5,033 nucleotides of DNA. Origin: Bacteroidota bacterium. GTDB taxonomy: Bacteria > Bacteroidota > Bacteroidia > Bacteroidales > Prolixibacteraceae. Position numbers and translations under genes: made by a program. The notes under the pieces were generated by a model that worked only from the letters and a program-made list of their open reading frames with translations, had not been told where the DNA came from and did no database searches. Below are positions 1 to 4,832 of the stretch, piece after piece. Where the stretch lies: positions 1 to 5,033 of the forward strand of contig JAUYTA010000988.1 of NCBI GenBank assembly GCA_030695265.1, given 5' to 3'. Positions within the stretch are counted from its first letter, which is position 1; every line of letters starts with the position of its first letter.

Positions 1-2
1 AG

Positions 3-791
3 GATGATCACGAACTGGTTCGCGAATTGTTCTCGCTTTGGGAACAACTCAACCAGTCAAAAATGCTTGAAACCTGGCACGATGCCCAGCAAATCAAGGA
101 AGAAGCGCTCGACCTGTTCAGCCTTGGATTGGTTGACCTGAAAACCCGCGCACAAATTGAGCGTCTGTTCTGGTCGATTACCAAAGAAATTCACCAGATG
201 ACCGGAGAATTAAAGCACATTCCTGAAGAATTGCTTTATTTACCTAAATTACTGTCCGACAAGTATTTCTGTAACTTTTCGTTGTTTCAGTCACTTCCCG
301 ATTCATGGGCGATCGATCAGATTTTCCCGATCATTCCGATTCAGCGTTTGGATGAAAAACCGGAACGATCAGCAACCATTCAGGACATTACCTGCGACTC
401 TGACGGAAAAATCGACAACTTTATCTCAACCCGAAACTTTTCATATTACCTTCCGGTGCATCCGATTAAATCAAAAGAACCTTATTACATCGGAGTATTT
501 TTAGTAGGAGCTTATCAGGAAATACTGGGCGACTTGCACAACCTGTTTGGCGATACCAACGCGGTGCACGTTTCGGTAAACGAAAAAGGTTACAGCATCG
601 ATCAGATCATCGACGGCGAAACAGTGGCAGAAGTACTCGACTACGTTCAGTACAACGCCAAAAAGCTGGTCCGGACCGTTGAAACCTGGGTGACTTCATC
701 TGTTAAATCTGGAATTATTTCTGCCGAAGAAGGAAAAGAATTTTTATCGAACTACCGCTCCGGGTTGTACGGTTATACTTATCTGGAATAA
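3..791 (+). CDS. speA: Biosynthetic arginine decarboxylase, C-terminal part (5' end outside window)
   Basis: SpeA is a PLP- and Mg-dependent enzyme that decarboxylates arginine to agmatine, the entry to putrescine/spermidine synthesis in the cytoplasm. The reading frame is already open at base 3 (Asp-Asp-His-Glu-Leu-Val-Arg-Glu-Leu), so the gene starts to the left of the window. About 262 residues remain of a family length near 630. The PLP-lysine barrel is therefore not visible. What is visible is the C-terminal half: a helical insert rich in Glu/Lys, then the segment WAIDQIFPIIPIQRL, the motif TCDSDGKID with its Cys at bases 393-395 (in E. coli SpeA the Cys of CDSDG is an active-site residue), then YYIGVFLVGAYQEILGDLHN and FGDTNAVHV, all hallmarks of this family. 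The protein ends GLYGYTYLE, a normal terminus. A TTG at 27 is not the start, because conserved sequence continues upstream of it. A strong terminator follows 23 nt after the stop. No polyamine partner gene follows; the next genes are convergent. Confidence 0.93.
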   Translation, partial: DDHELVRELFSLWEQLNQSKMLETWHDAQQIKEEALDLFSLGLVDLKTRAQIERLFWSITKEIHQMTGELKHIPEELLYLPKLLSDKYFCNFSLFQSLPDSWAIDQIFPIIPIQRLDEKPERSATIQDITCDSDGKIDNFISTRNFSYYLPVHPIKSKEPYYIGVFLVGAYQEILGDLHNLFGDTNAVHVSVNEKGYSIDQIIDGETVAEVLDYVQYNAKKLVRTVETWVTSSVKSGIISAEEGKEFLSNYRSGLYGYTYLE

Positions 792-803
792 GATTTTAAA
801 TAT

Positions 804-986
804 CTATTCTACTGAAATGCAAATACTTCGGAAGAGGTATTTGCATTTTTTGTACGGTACTGCTTGTATGGCATCAGGCGCAAACAACAAAGCATCAGTT
901 TCTTTCACAGCATCCTTCCCGCCTTTGGTAGAAAAAACATCGGGTTGAAGATTCCATGTTTTCAAATCGGCTGTTTTTCGTTTCAT
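804..986 (-). CDS. Hypothetical 60-residue ORF downstream of the sulfatase
   Basis: I do not recognise this ORF. It starts with ATG 9 nt after the sulfatase stop, on the same strand, and could be cotranscribed with it. A CAGG lies directly before the ATG, but Bacteroidota rarely depend on such sites. The predicted product begins MKRKTADLKTWNLQPDVF, is hydrophilic, and has no signal peptide, membrane segment or motif I can name. The last 15 or so codons (CKYLFRSICIS...) are simply the reverse reading of the speA terminator hairpin, so the C-terminus is unlikely to have evolved as protein. It may be a remnant of a longer gene truncated when this segment was joined to speA, or a chance ORF. Confidence 0.3.
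   Translation of the reverse strand: MKRKTADLKTWNLQPDVFSTKGGKDAVKETDALLFAPDAIQAVPYKKCKYLFRSICISVE
815..851 (+). terminator. Intrinsic terminator of speA
   Basis: AAATGCAAATAC (815-826) pairs perfectly with GTATTTGCATTT (837-848). The stem can continue inward through T-G, T-A and C-G pairs to a GGAA tetraloop (830-833), giving about 15 bp. A run of six T (846-851) follows on the plus strand, as expected for a rho-independent terminator of the rightward speA transcript. On the minus strand the hairpin is followed only by TTTCAG, so termination of leftward transcripts from the sulfatase side would be weaker but possible. Confidence 0.88.
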
Positions 987-995
987 CCTGATTCG

Positions 996-2447
996 CTATT
1001 TTATTAAAGTTGGCGATTGAAAAGTAAATACTTCAGAAGGTGTGCGTGCCCCTGCCATCAGCGCTGACAGTTCTTTAACTACTTCGGGATGTTGAGCAGC
1101 AACGTTGTTTTGTTCGCCCGGGTCGCTGGCAATGTTGTACAATTCCACGGTGGTTTTTGCCGGATCGAATACGTTGTAATTTACCAGCTTCCAGTCGCCT
1201 TTGCGCAGCGCTTTCCGGCCACCTTTTTCATGAAATTCCCAATAGAGGAAATCATGTTGGGCTTGCTCTTTCGCGAGAAGTGCTGGCAAAAACGAAATGC
1301 CGTCCAGATTTTCAGAAGTTGAAATTCCGGTCATTTCTGCCACTGTTGGAAACACATCCCAAAAGGCCGACATGTGGTTTGACTCTGTTCCGGGTGCAAT
1401 TTTCCCGTCCCAAACGGCAATCATCGGCACCCGGATTCCGCCTTCGTACAAATCGCGTTTGTAGCCCCTGAAAATTCCGTTGCTGTTGAAATAGTCCGGG
1501 TCGGCACCGGCTTCCTGATGGGGGCCATTGTCGGACGTAAAAATTATCAGGGTGTTTTCGTAAATGCCCAATTCCTTTAATTTGGCAACTATTTGGCCCA
1601 CCTGCATATCCAAATAATCAACCATGGCGGCAAAAGCAGCGTGCGATTCGGGCTGTGAACCATAACCTCCGGTTTTATAATCCGGGCCATCGTCAATGCC
1701 GGTATGAACTTTTTCAGGAAGAAATTTTCCGCGGTATTTGGCCATGTATTCTTCGGGAGCAAACAATTCGGCATGTGGAATAATGGAAGGGTAGTACATG
1801 AAAAAGGAGTTGTCTTTGTTGTCTTCCAGAAATTTCAAGGCGTGTTCCTGAATTATTTCGGGCCCGTAAACTTCTGTTTTTCTGTCAGCGTTTCCTTCGA
1901 GCATTATTTTTTCCTGGTTGTGCCACATGTGGTAGGGATAATAATTGTGTCCTATCCGCTGGCAGTTGTAACCGTAAAATTCATCGAACCCCTGGTTGTT
2001 GGGATCGCCTTCCGAGCCGGGATAGCCGAGGCCCCACTTTCCAAAGGCGCCAGTTGCATAACCTGCTTCTTTTAGCTTTTCGGCCATGGTGATCGCTTTT
2101 GCTTCAAGAGGATGTTGTCCTTCGGGCTTTATCTCTTTGTTCCCACGAATAAAAGTGTGGCCGGTATGCTGGCCTGTCATTAAAGCAGAACGTGAAGGCG
2201 CGCAAACCGTGCTTCCCGAATAATGCTGCGTAAATCGCATTCCGGTTGCGGCGAGTTGGTCGATGTTGGGCGTTTTGAATTTGGTTTGCCCGTAACAACT
2301 CAGGTCGCCATAACCGAGATCATCTGCCAAAATGTAAACAATGTTGGGCTTTGCATTTTTATTTGCGTCCGAAGCTTCTGTCTTTTTCTTTTGATTTTGA
2401 CAGGATAAAAGCATTATCCCAACTGAAAGTGGAAGTAATTTATTCAT
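996..2447 (-). CDS. Lipoprotein sulfatase (arylsulfatase family, formylglycine-dependent)
   Basis: The protein hydrolyses sulfate esters, most likely on a sulfated glycan or glycan fragment; the exact substrate cannot be read from the sequence. The N-terminus MNKLLPLSVGIMLLSC is a lipoprotein signal with a lipobox ending at Cys16, so the mature enzyme should be anchored to a membrane and act in the periplasm or at the surface. The sulfatase domain begins at about 34 (PNIVYILADDLGYGDLSCYG), where Asp42/Asp43 are metal ligands. CAPSR at 82-86, followed by SALMTG, is the CxPxR signature whose Cys82 is converted to formylglycine. Further family residues are GKWGLG (136-141), His225 in IPHAE, SDNGPH (305-310; Asp306/Asn307, metal site), and FRGYKRDLYEGGIRVP (326-341). 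The C-terminal subdomain carries WKLVNYN and ELYNIASDPGEQNN, typical of this fold. At 483 residues the length is normal and no key residue is missing. No maturase, SusC/D pair or glycosidase lies in the window. The start has an A-rich leader (GTAAAAAAACAAA). Confidence 0.94.
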   Translation of the reverse strand: MNKLLPLSVGIMLLSCQNQKKKTEASDANKNAKPNIVYILADDLGYGDLSCYGQTKFKTPNIDQLAATGMRFTQHYSGSTVCAPSRSALMTGQHTGHTFIRGNKEIKPEGQHPLEAKAITMAEKLKEAGYATGAFGKWGLGYPGSEGDPNNQGFDEFYGYNCQRIGHNYYPYHMWHNQEKIMLEGNADRKTEVYGPEIIQEHALKFLEDNKDNSFFMYYPSIIPHAELFAPEEYMAKYRGKFLPEKVHTGIDDGPDYKTGGYGSQPESHAAFAAMVDYLDMQVGQIVAKLKELGIYENTLIIFTSDNGPHQEAGADPDYFNSNGIFRGYKRDLYEGGIRVPMIAVWDGKIAPGTESNHMSAFWDVFPTVAEMTGISTSENLDGISFLPALLAKEQAQHDFLYWEFHEKGGRKALRKGDWKLVNYNVFDPAKTTVELYNIASDPGEQNNVAAQHPEVVKELSALMAGARTPSEVFTFQSPTLIK

Positions 2448-2463
2448 TTTGTTTTTTTACCAT

Positions 2464-2471
2464 GAAATTTA
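2464..2471 (-). promoter_or_regulatory. Possible -7 box of the sulfatase gene
   Basis: On the minus strand this reads TAAATTTC, one base from the Bacteroidota -7 consensus TAnnTTTG, and ends 16 nt before the sulfatase ATG. There is no convincing TTTG at the -33 position, so this is a weak call. The 74-bp repeat begins only 39 nt further upstream. Confidence 0.22.
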
Positions 2472-2509
2472 AAATTTTCGCTACACTACTTTTGCAGATC
2501 CCAATGATT

Positions 2510-2583
2510 TAATACTCCCGACCCAAATAATGAACTTATCTGGAATCTATTGTCTCTGCCTTTGTACATGGTATCTGAACTCA
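2510..2583 (-). repeat. 74-bp direct repeat, copy A
   Basis: This copy starts TAATACTCCCGACCC and ends GGTATCTGAACTCA on the plus strand. It matches 4411-4484 in the same orientation with 67 of 74 bases identical and no gaps. It lies 63 nt upstream of the sulfatase start and 82 nt after the hipA stop. The seven differences show no third-codon-position bias in either open frame, so it behaves like a non-coding repeat. Its ends carry no perfect inverted repeats, so I cannot assign it to an insertion sequence family. Strand is given as minus only because the neighbouring genes read that way. Confidence 0.85.
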
Positions 2584-2665
2584 AAAGATTAATTCTCTGA
2601 AATCCGTCTATTTTATCCTGAAACAAAGAGTATTTAGCTTTTTTCAGTAATATATGAGTTTAGGT

Positions 2666-3919
2666 TTATACTCTGACAAAATCAGATTCAATACTATCAA
2701 TTAACTGTTTTTCAATTTTCAAAACTGTGGCAAACTCCCTGAATTTACCAACAGCATTCATTATCCTATCAATTAAAGACTTATAATCCTGAATATCATT
2801 CCTCTGAGCTACTGCTTCCAAATCTTCGCGGGTTATACTTTCATTCTTCCCGTTTAAGGTAAGTAAATGCCTGTTCATATATGCCGGGGCAGAAATATCA
2901 ACACTGTATGTCAAATCATAAGCGGGAGACAAACGCCATACGCCATCAGGAGTCATACAGAAACAGAAGTTCTTTGAATGGTCATCCACATTGCGTGCGA
3001 GCACATTAAATACCATCCTCAGATATTGCTGGCGGCTGTCATCGTATGGCAAATTTAACCCGCGTATTACGGCAAACAAATCTTCGTAACTGTCACTTTC
3101 CGGAGACATGGCAGCCAATGTTTGTGTATGTACCCGGTCATTGCCAACACGGTCGAACCGGCGGGTAAGAAAATGGGTAACATTTCCGAATGAACGTAAT
3201 TCAGACGGCATCATATTTATTTCTGCAGCCAAAGCCATCTGATAATAAACAAATTCCAGCCTGGCCAATGGATACGATGAATTATCATCATACTTAAGAA
3301 TAAAATGTTCAAAACCTTCAGGGATATTCCCTTGTCCGGAAATCACCCCTCCTGAAGTCTTGTTAACCGCAATAATTGCTTTCGGACGTTTACCTCCCGG
3401 TGATGAACTGATTTTTATCAAGTCTTGCCACAAAATTGAATTTTCGGCATTAAGCACCGTCGTTTCCCGTTCATTCAATACTTGTTTGGCAAACTCATAA
3501 AGGTGTTCAATATCTAGCGTGAAAACGGAGTCATCGCCTAATTTCTGAGCCGGTTCATACTCAAGTGCACCCAGTGCACGACTACCAATAAATGACAGAT
3601 GATCCACCGGAGTTACTTTCTTTGTCGGAATATGATTATCCCGCAGCCATGCGCTGAAAAGAGAATGGCCCCATTTGTCGGGGAGTGAATCGGCTATCAT
3701 CGGTGGAAGTCCCATGTACAATTTATCTTTATTGCCTGTCCAGGGTATATTCTTCCTGCTGCGGGGCGAATTGACGGGCATGGTTAGGGGAGCAATATCC
3801 AAACCTTTGTCTAAGAATTCCGGTTCATATTCAAAAACAGCGATATTCGATTTTTTATCCCACGAAAGATACCCTACCGGCATTCCCCATAGCTTCACCA
3901 TTACTACATTCGATTCCAT
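2666..3919 (-). CDS. hipA: HipA-family Ser/Thr kinase toxin
   Basis: This is the toxin of a type II HipBA module. Characterised HipA kinases phosphorylate translation targets such as glutamyl-tRNA synthetase and cause growth arrest; the target here is inferred only by family. The 417 residues match the usual full-length architecture (E. coli HipA is about 440). The N-terminal subdomain is at about 5-120 (MVKLWGMPVGYLSWD, PPMIADSLPDKWG, SFIGSRALGALEYEP). The Gly-rich loop SSSPGGKRPKA (171-181) is where HipA kinases carry the autophosphorylatable Ser. Lys209 in FILKYD is the likely ATP-contacting lysine. RRFDR is at 253-257. The catalytic loop NVDDHSKN (310-317) holds the catalytic Asp and the Asn metal ligand. 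SPAYDLTYS (331-339) holds the DFG-equivalent Asp. All kinase motifs are intact, so the toxin should be active. The ATG at 3919 lies 2 nt after the hipB stop, indicating translational coupling in a hipB-hipA operon. No terminator is evident downstream. Confidence 0.95.
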   Translation of the reverse strand: MESNVVMVKLWGMPVGYLSWDKKSNIAVFEYEPEFLDKGLDIAPLTMPVNSPRSRKNIPWTGNKDKLYMGLPPMIADSLPDKWGHSLFSAWLRDNHIPTKKVTPVDHLSFIGSRALGALEYEPAQKLGDDSVFTLDIEHLYEFAKQVLNERETTVLNAENSILWQDLIKISSSPGGKRPKAIIAVNKTSGGVISGQGNIPEGFEHFILKYDDNSSYPLARLEFVYYQMALAAEINMMPSELRSFGNVTHFLTRRFDRVGNDRVHTQTLAAMSPESDSYEDLFAVIRGLNLPYDDSRQQYLRMVFNVLARNVDDHSKNFCFCMTPDGVWRLSPAYDLTYSVDISAPAYMNRHLLTLNGKNESITREDLEAVAQRNDIQDYKSLIDRIMNAVGKFREFATVLKIEKQLIDSIESDFVRV

Positions 3920-3921
3920 AA

Positions 3922-4215
3922 TTACTTTTCTTTCTGTTGCATCTTAAATAATGTACGGGGACTTTCCGGTAATTCAGGTAACAGTTTCACAATTTCGTCA
4001 AGACTGTCGATAGCTCGCAGCAATTTGATAAACGAAGCCAACGTAATTCCGGTAGAAGAACCATTCTCAAAAGAACTGATTGTAAATACGCTCAATCCAG
4101 ATTTTTCTGCTACTTCTTTTTGAGTATAACCCATCCGTTTACGATAGACACTGTATCGTTTTCCCAACTGCCGGATCATATCGCTACCCGATTGTTCATA
4201 TAGTTCATTATACAT
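3922..4215 (-). CDS. hipB: HipB-family XRE antitoxin and autorepressor
   Basis: The protein is the antitoxin partner of the adjacent HipA and the likely repressor of the operon. With the ATG at 4215 it has 97 residues: a short N-terminal arm (MYNELYEQSG), then an XRE/Cro-type helix-turn-helix at about 16-70. The clearest part is YTQKEVAEKSGLSVFTISSFENG, where TQKEVAEKSGLS forms helix 2-turn-helix 3. The tail (ELPESPRTLFKMQQKEK) resembles the flexible, Pro- and Lys-rich C-terminus of HipB proteins, which is usually involved in turnover or HipA contact. The frame can be extended to a TTG at 4263, but that would add an odd hydrophobic leader (VIIIVISIFAKILL) read out of AT-rich promoter DNA and would start inside the -33 box, so 4215 is chosen. 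The first copy of the putative operator lies just upstream. Confidence 0.9.
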   Translation of the reverse strand: MYNELYEQSGSDMIRQLGKRYSVYRKRMGYTQKEVAEKSGLSVFTISSFENGSSTGITLASFIKLLRAIDSLDEIVKLLPELPESPRTLFKMQQKEK

Positions 4216-4228
4216 AGTCAGTAATATT

Positions 4229-4246
4229 TTTGCAAATATAGATATA
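4229..4246 (-). promoter_or_regulatory. Candidate HipB operator, proximal copy
   Basis: On the plus strand this site reads TTTGCAAATATAGATATA. It shares TTGCAA and the exact 12-mer AATATAGATATA with the distal site at 4268-4287, apart from a 2-nt spacing difference. It covers the -7 box and start region, where a bound repressor would block transcription. TTTGCAAA at its left end is itself palindromic. HipB-type antitoxins are known autorepressors that bind repeated sites in their own promoter; binding here is inferred. Confidence 0.5.
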
Positions 4247-4264
4247 ACTATAATAATAACCAAA
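4233..4264 (-). promoter_or_regulatory. hipBA promoter, Bacteroidota type
   Basis: On the minus strand TTTG (plus 4261-4264) is followed by exactly 20 nt (4241-4260) and then TATATTTG (plus 4233-4240). This fits the Bacteroidota consensus TTTG-N19-21-TAnnTTTG without a mismatch. Transcription would begin at about 4225-4229, leaving a leader of only about 10-15 nt before the hipB ATG at 4215. This supports the shorter hipB start. Confidence 0.72.
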
Positions 4265-4267
4265 TAT

Positions 4268-4287
4268 ATTGCAATAATATAGATATA
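4268..4287 (-). promoter_or_regulatory. Candidate HipB operator, distal copy
   Basis: On the plus strand this site reads ATTGCAATAATATAGATATA, a second copy of the motif at 4229-4246. Its left part is a perfect 10-bp palindrome, TATTGCAATA (4267-4276). It sits just upstream of the -33 box, so the two copies bracket the promoter with TTGCAA cores 39 bp apart, close to four helical turns and compatible with two dimers on one DNA face. Confidence 0.45.
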
Positions 4288-4410
4288 TATAAAGTAATAT
4301 GGTAAGAAATTATGGGTAGTGTATTATTTGTATTTGTACGAATAAAAGCTTCACAAGGGCATTCGCTTTAATATGGATATCCCAGGTATTGGAACTTTTA
4401 ATTCGAAGAT
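4288..4410. other. Intergenic stretch upstream of hipBA
   Basis: This is AT-rich sequence between the distal operator candidate and repeat copy B. No gene, hairpin or further promoter match was seen. Confidence 0.5.
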
Positions 4411-4484
4411 TAATACTCCCGGCCTAAATAATGAACTTAGCTGGAATCTATTGTCCCTGCCATTGTAAATGGTATATGAACTCA
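4411..4484 (-). repeat. 74-bp direct repeat, copy B
   Basis: This copy starts TAATACTCCCGGCCT and ends GGTATATGAACTCA on the plus strand. It is 67/74 identical to copy A (2510-2583), ungapped and in direct orientation, with the copies 1901 bp apart. It lies upstream of the hipBA promoter region, so the pair encloses the whole operon with its control sequences. Sequence similarity stops abruptly on the right side (CTACTTTGG here, AAAGATTAA in copy A). Confidence 0.85.
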
Positions 4485-4563
4485 CTACTTTGGACACTGG
4501 ATAAAAAGATAATCAACTTTATAGACCAAAAATTTCTTTACGCTTAAGTTCAAGATGATGAAG

Positions 4564-4618
4564 AACCCATTTCGGAACAGGGATTACTTATTGAAGTGAT
4601 CCCTGTGTGGAAATGGTT
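4564..4618. repeat. Long imperfect palindrome / stem-loop
   Basis: The inner stem ACAGGGATTACTT (4577-4589) pairs with AAGTGATCCCTGT (4594-4606): 13 bp with a single T-G wobble around the 4-nt loop ATTG. After a 3x3 internal loop, the outer stem AACC-C-ATTTC (4564-4573) pairs with GAAATGGTT (4610-4618) with one bulged C. Neither side is followed by a T-run, so a classical terminator is unlikely. The minus-strand stop codon of the orphan fragment (4588-4590) straddles the end of the inner stem and the loop. A repeat end, an RNA-processing hairpin or a rho-dependent 3' end are alternatives. Confidence 0.7.
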
Positions 4619-4770
4619 GTGTAGCCAGTGTCTGCCTTTTTCGTCAATGGAGGAATGTCCGAACGAGCAGCAACCAAGATTTTAATATCCTGGCTAAAAA
4701 TTGCCAATTGCACATCCGCACCAGCTAAAATATTTTTTTGAATCCCTGTTTCAGAATTACCTATGTCTGC
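4588..4770 (-). pseudogene. Orphan C-terminal coding fragment, unrecognised family
   Basis: The minus strand is open for 60 codons between a TAG at 4771-4773 and a TAA at 4588-4590. The translation looks like real protein: NILAGADVQLAIFSQDIKIL, then VAARSDIPPLTKKADTGYTT and ISTQGSLQ, with alternating hydrophobic strands and ordinary residue composition. There is no ATG in the open stretch, and the upstream TAG lies in a run of GCCTAAC repeats, which suggests a gene that lost its 5' part. After the TAA the same frame is open for another 22 codons (VIPVPKWVLHHLELKRKEIF...) to a TAA at 4519-4521, so a single nonsense change in a longer gene is also possible. I cannot name the family. Confidence 0.4.
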
Positions 4771-4814
4771 CTAACAGGGAGCTGAGTTGCGAACCTGCCT
4801 AACGGTTAGGCTGG
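4767..4814. repeat. CTGCCTAAC repeat and GCCTAAC palindrome
   Basis: CTGCCTAAC occurs at 4767-4775 and again at 4795-4803. The second copy forms the left arm of a 21-bp palindrome (4794-4803 and 4805-4814 around G4804, 9 of 10 positions paired: CCTGCCTAAC against GTTAGGCTGG). It begins 18 nt after the stop of the edge gene at 4833, so on the minus strand it could act as a 3'-end hairpin, though no T-run follows. Short GC-rich palindromes of this sort are often dispersed intergenic repeats. Confidence 0.55.
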
Positions 4815-4832
4815 CTCAATACAACTTACTAC

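Larger units (their letters stand above)
2448..2665. other. Intergenic region between sulfatase and hipA
   Basis: This region contains the sulfatase leader, copy A of the 74-bp repeat (2510-2583), and about 80 nt of AT-rich sequence after the hipA stop. I see no hairpin-plus-T-run terminator for hipA. In the hipA reading frame, after stops at 2666 and 2660, the minus strand stays open for 57 codons to a TAG at 2486-2488, but without an early ATG. The plus strand is also open across the repeat, so this openness is weak evidence for a protein. Confidence 0.6.

Noticed and set aside
27..29. TTG as start of the first gene
   Set aside because: The frame is open to the window edge and the conserved SpeA sequence requires about 370 more residues upstream, so the gene is partial, not short.
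1704..2075. Plus-strand ORF of 123 codons opposite the sulfatase
   Set aside because: It is antisense to strongly conserved sulfatase sequence, and its Phe/Val-rich composition is the expected reverse reading of that gene. The other antisense or alternative-frame ORFs within 1089-2408 are rejected for the same reason.
2487..2494. TACTTTTG on the plus strand as a rightward promoter
   Set aside because: It matches the TAnnTTTG -7 box, but no TTTG is found 19-21 nt upstream and no plus-strand gene follows.
2510..2583. Repeat copy A as the end of an insertion sequence
   Set aside because: No transposase, no perfect terminal inverted repeats and no short target-site duplication could be recognised. 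The loose CTTTTG/CAGAT similarity at the copy A edges is not shared by copy B.
2584..2665. Terminator after hipA
   Set aside because: No inverted repeat followed by a T-run on the minus strand could be found.
3675..3947. Plus-strand ORF of 90 codons opposite the hipA start
   Set aside because: It is a shadow of the conserved HipA N-terminal domain and has no recognisable motif of its own.
4216..4263. N-terminal extension of hipB to a TTG at 4263
   Set aside because: It would translate the promoter region into an implausible hydrophobic leader, with the start codon inside the -33 box. The ATG at 4215 gives a normal HipB length.
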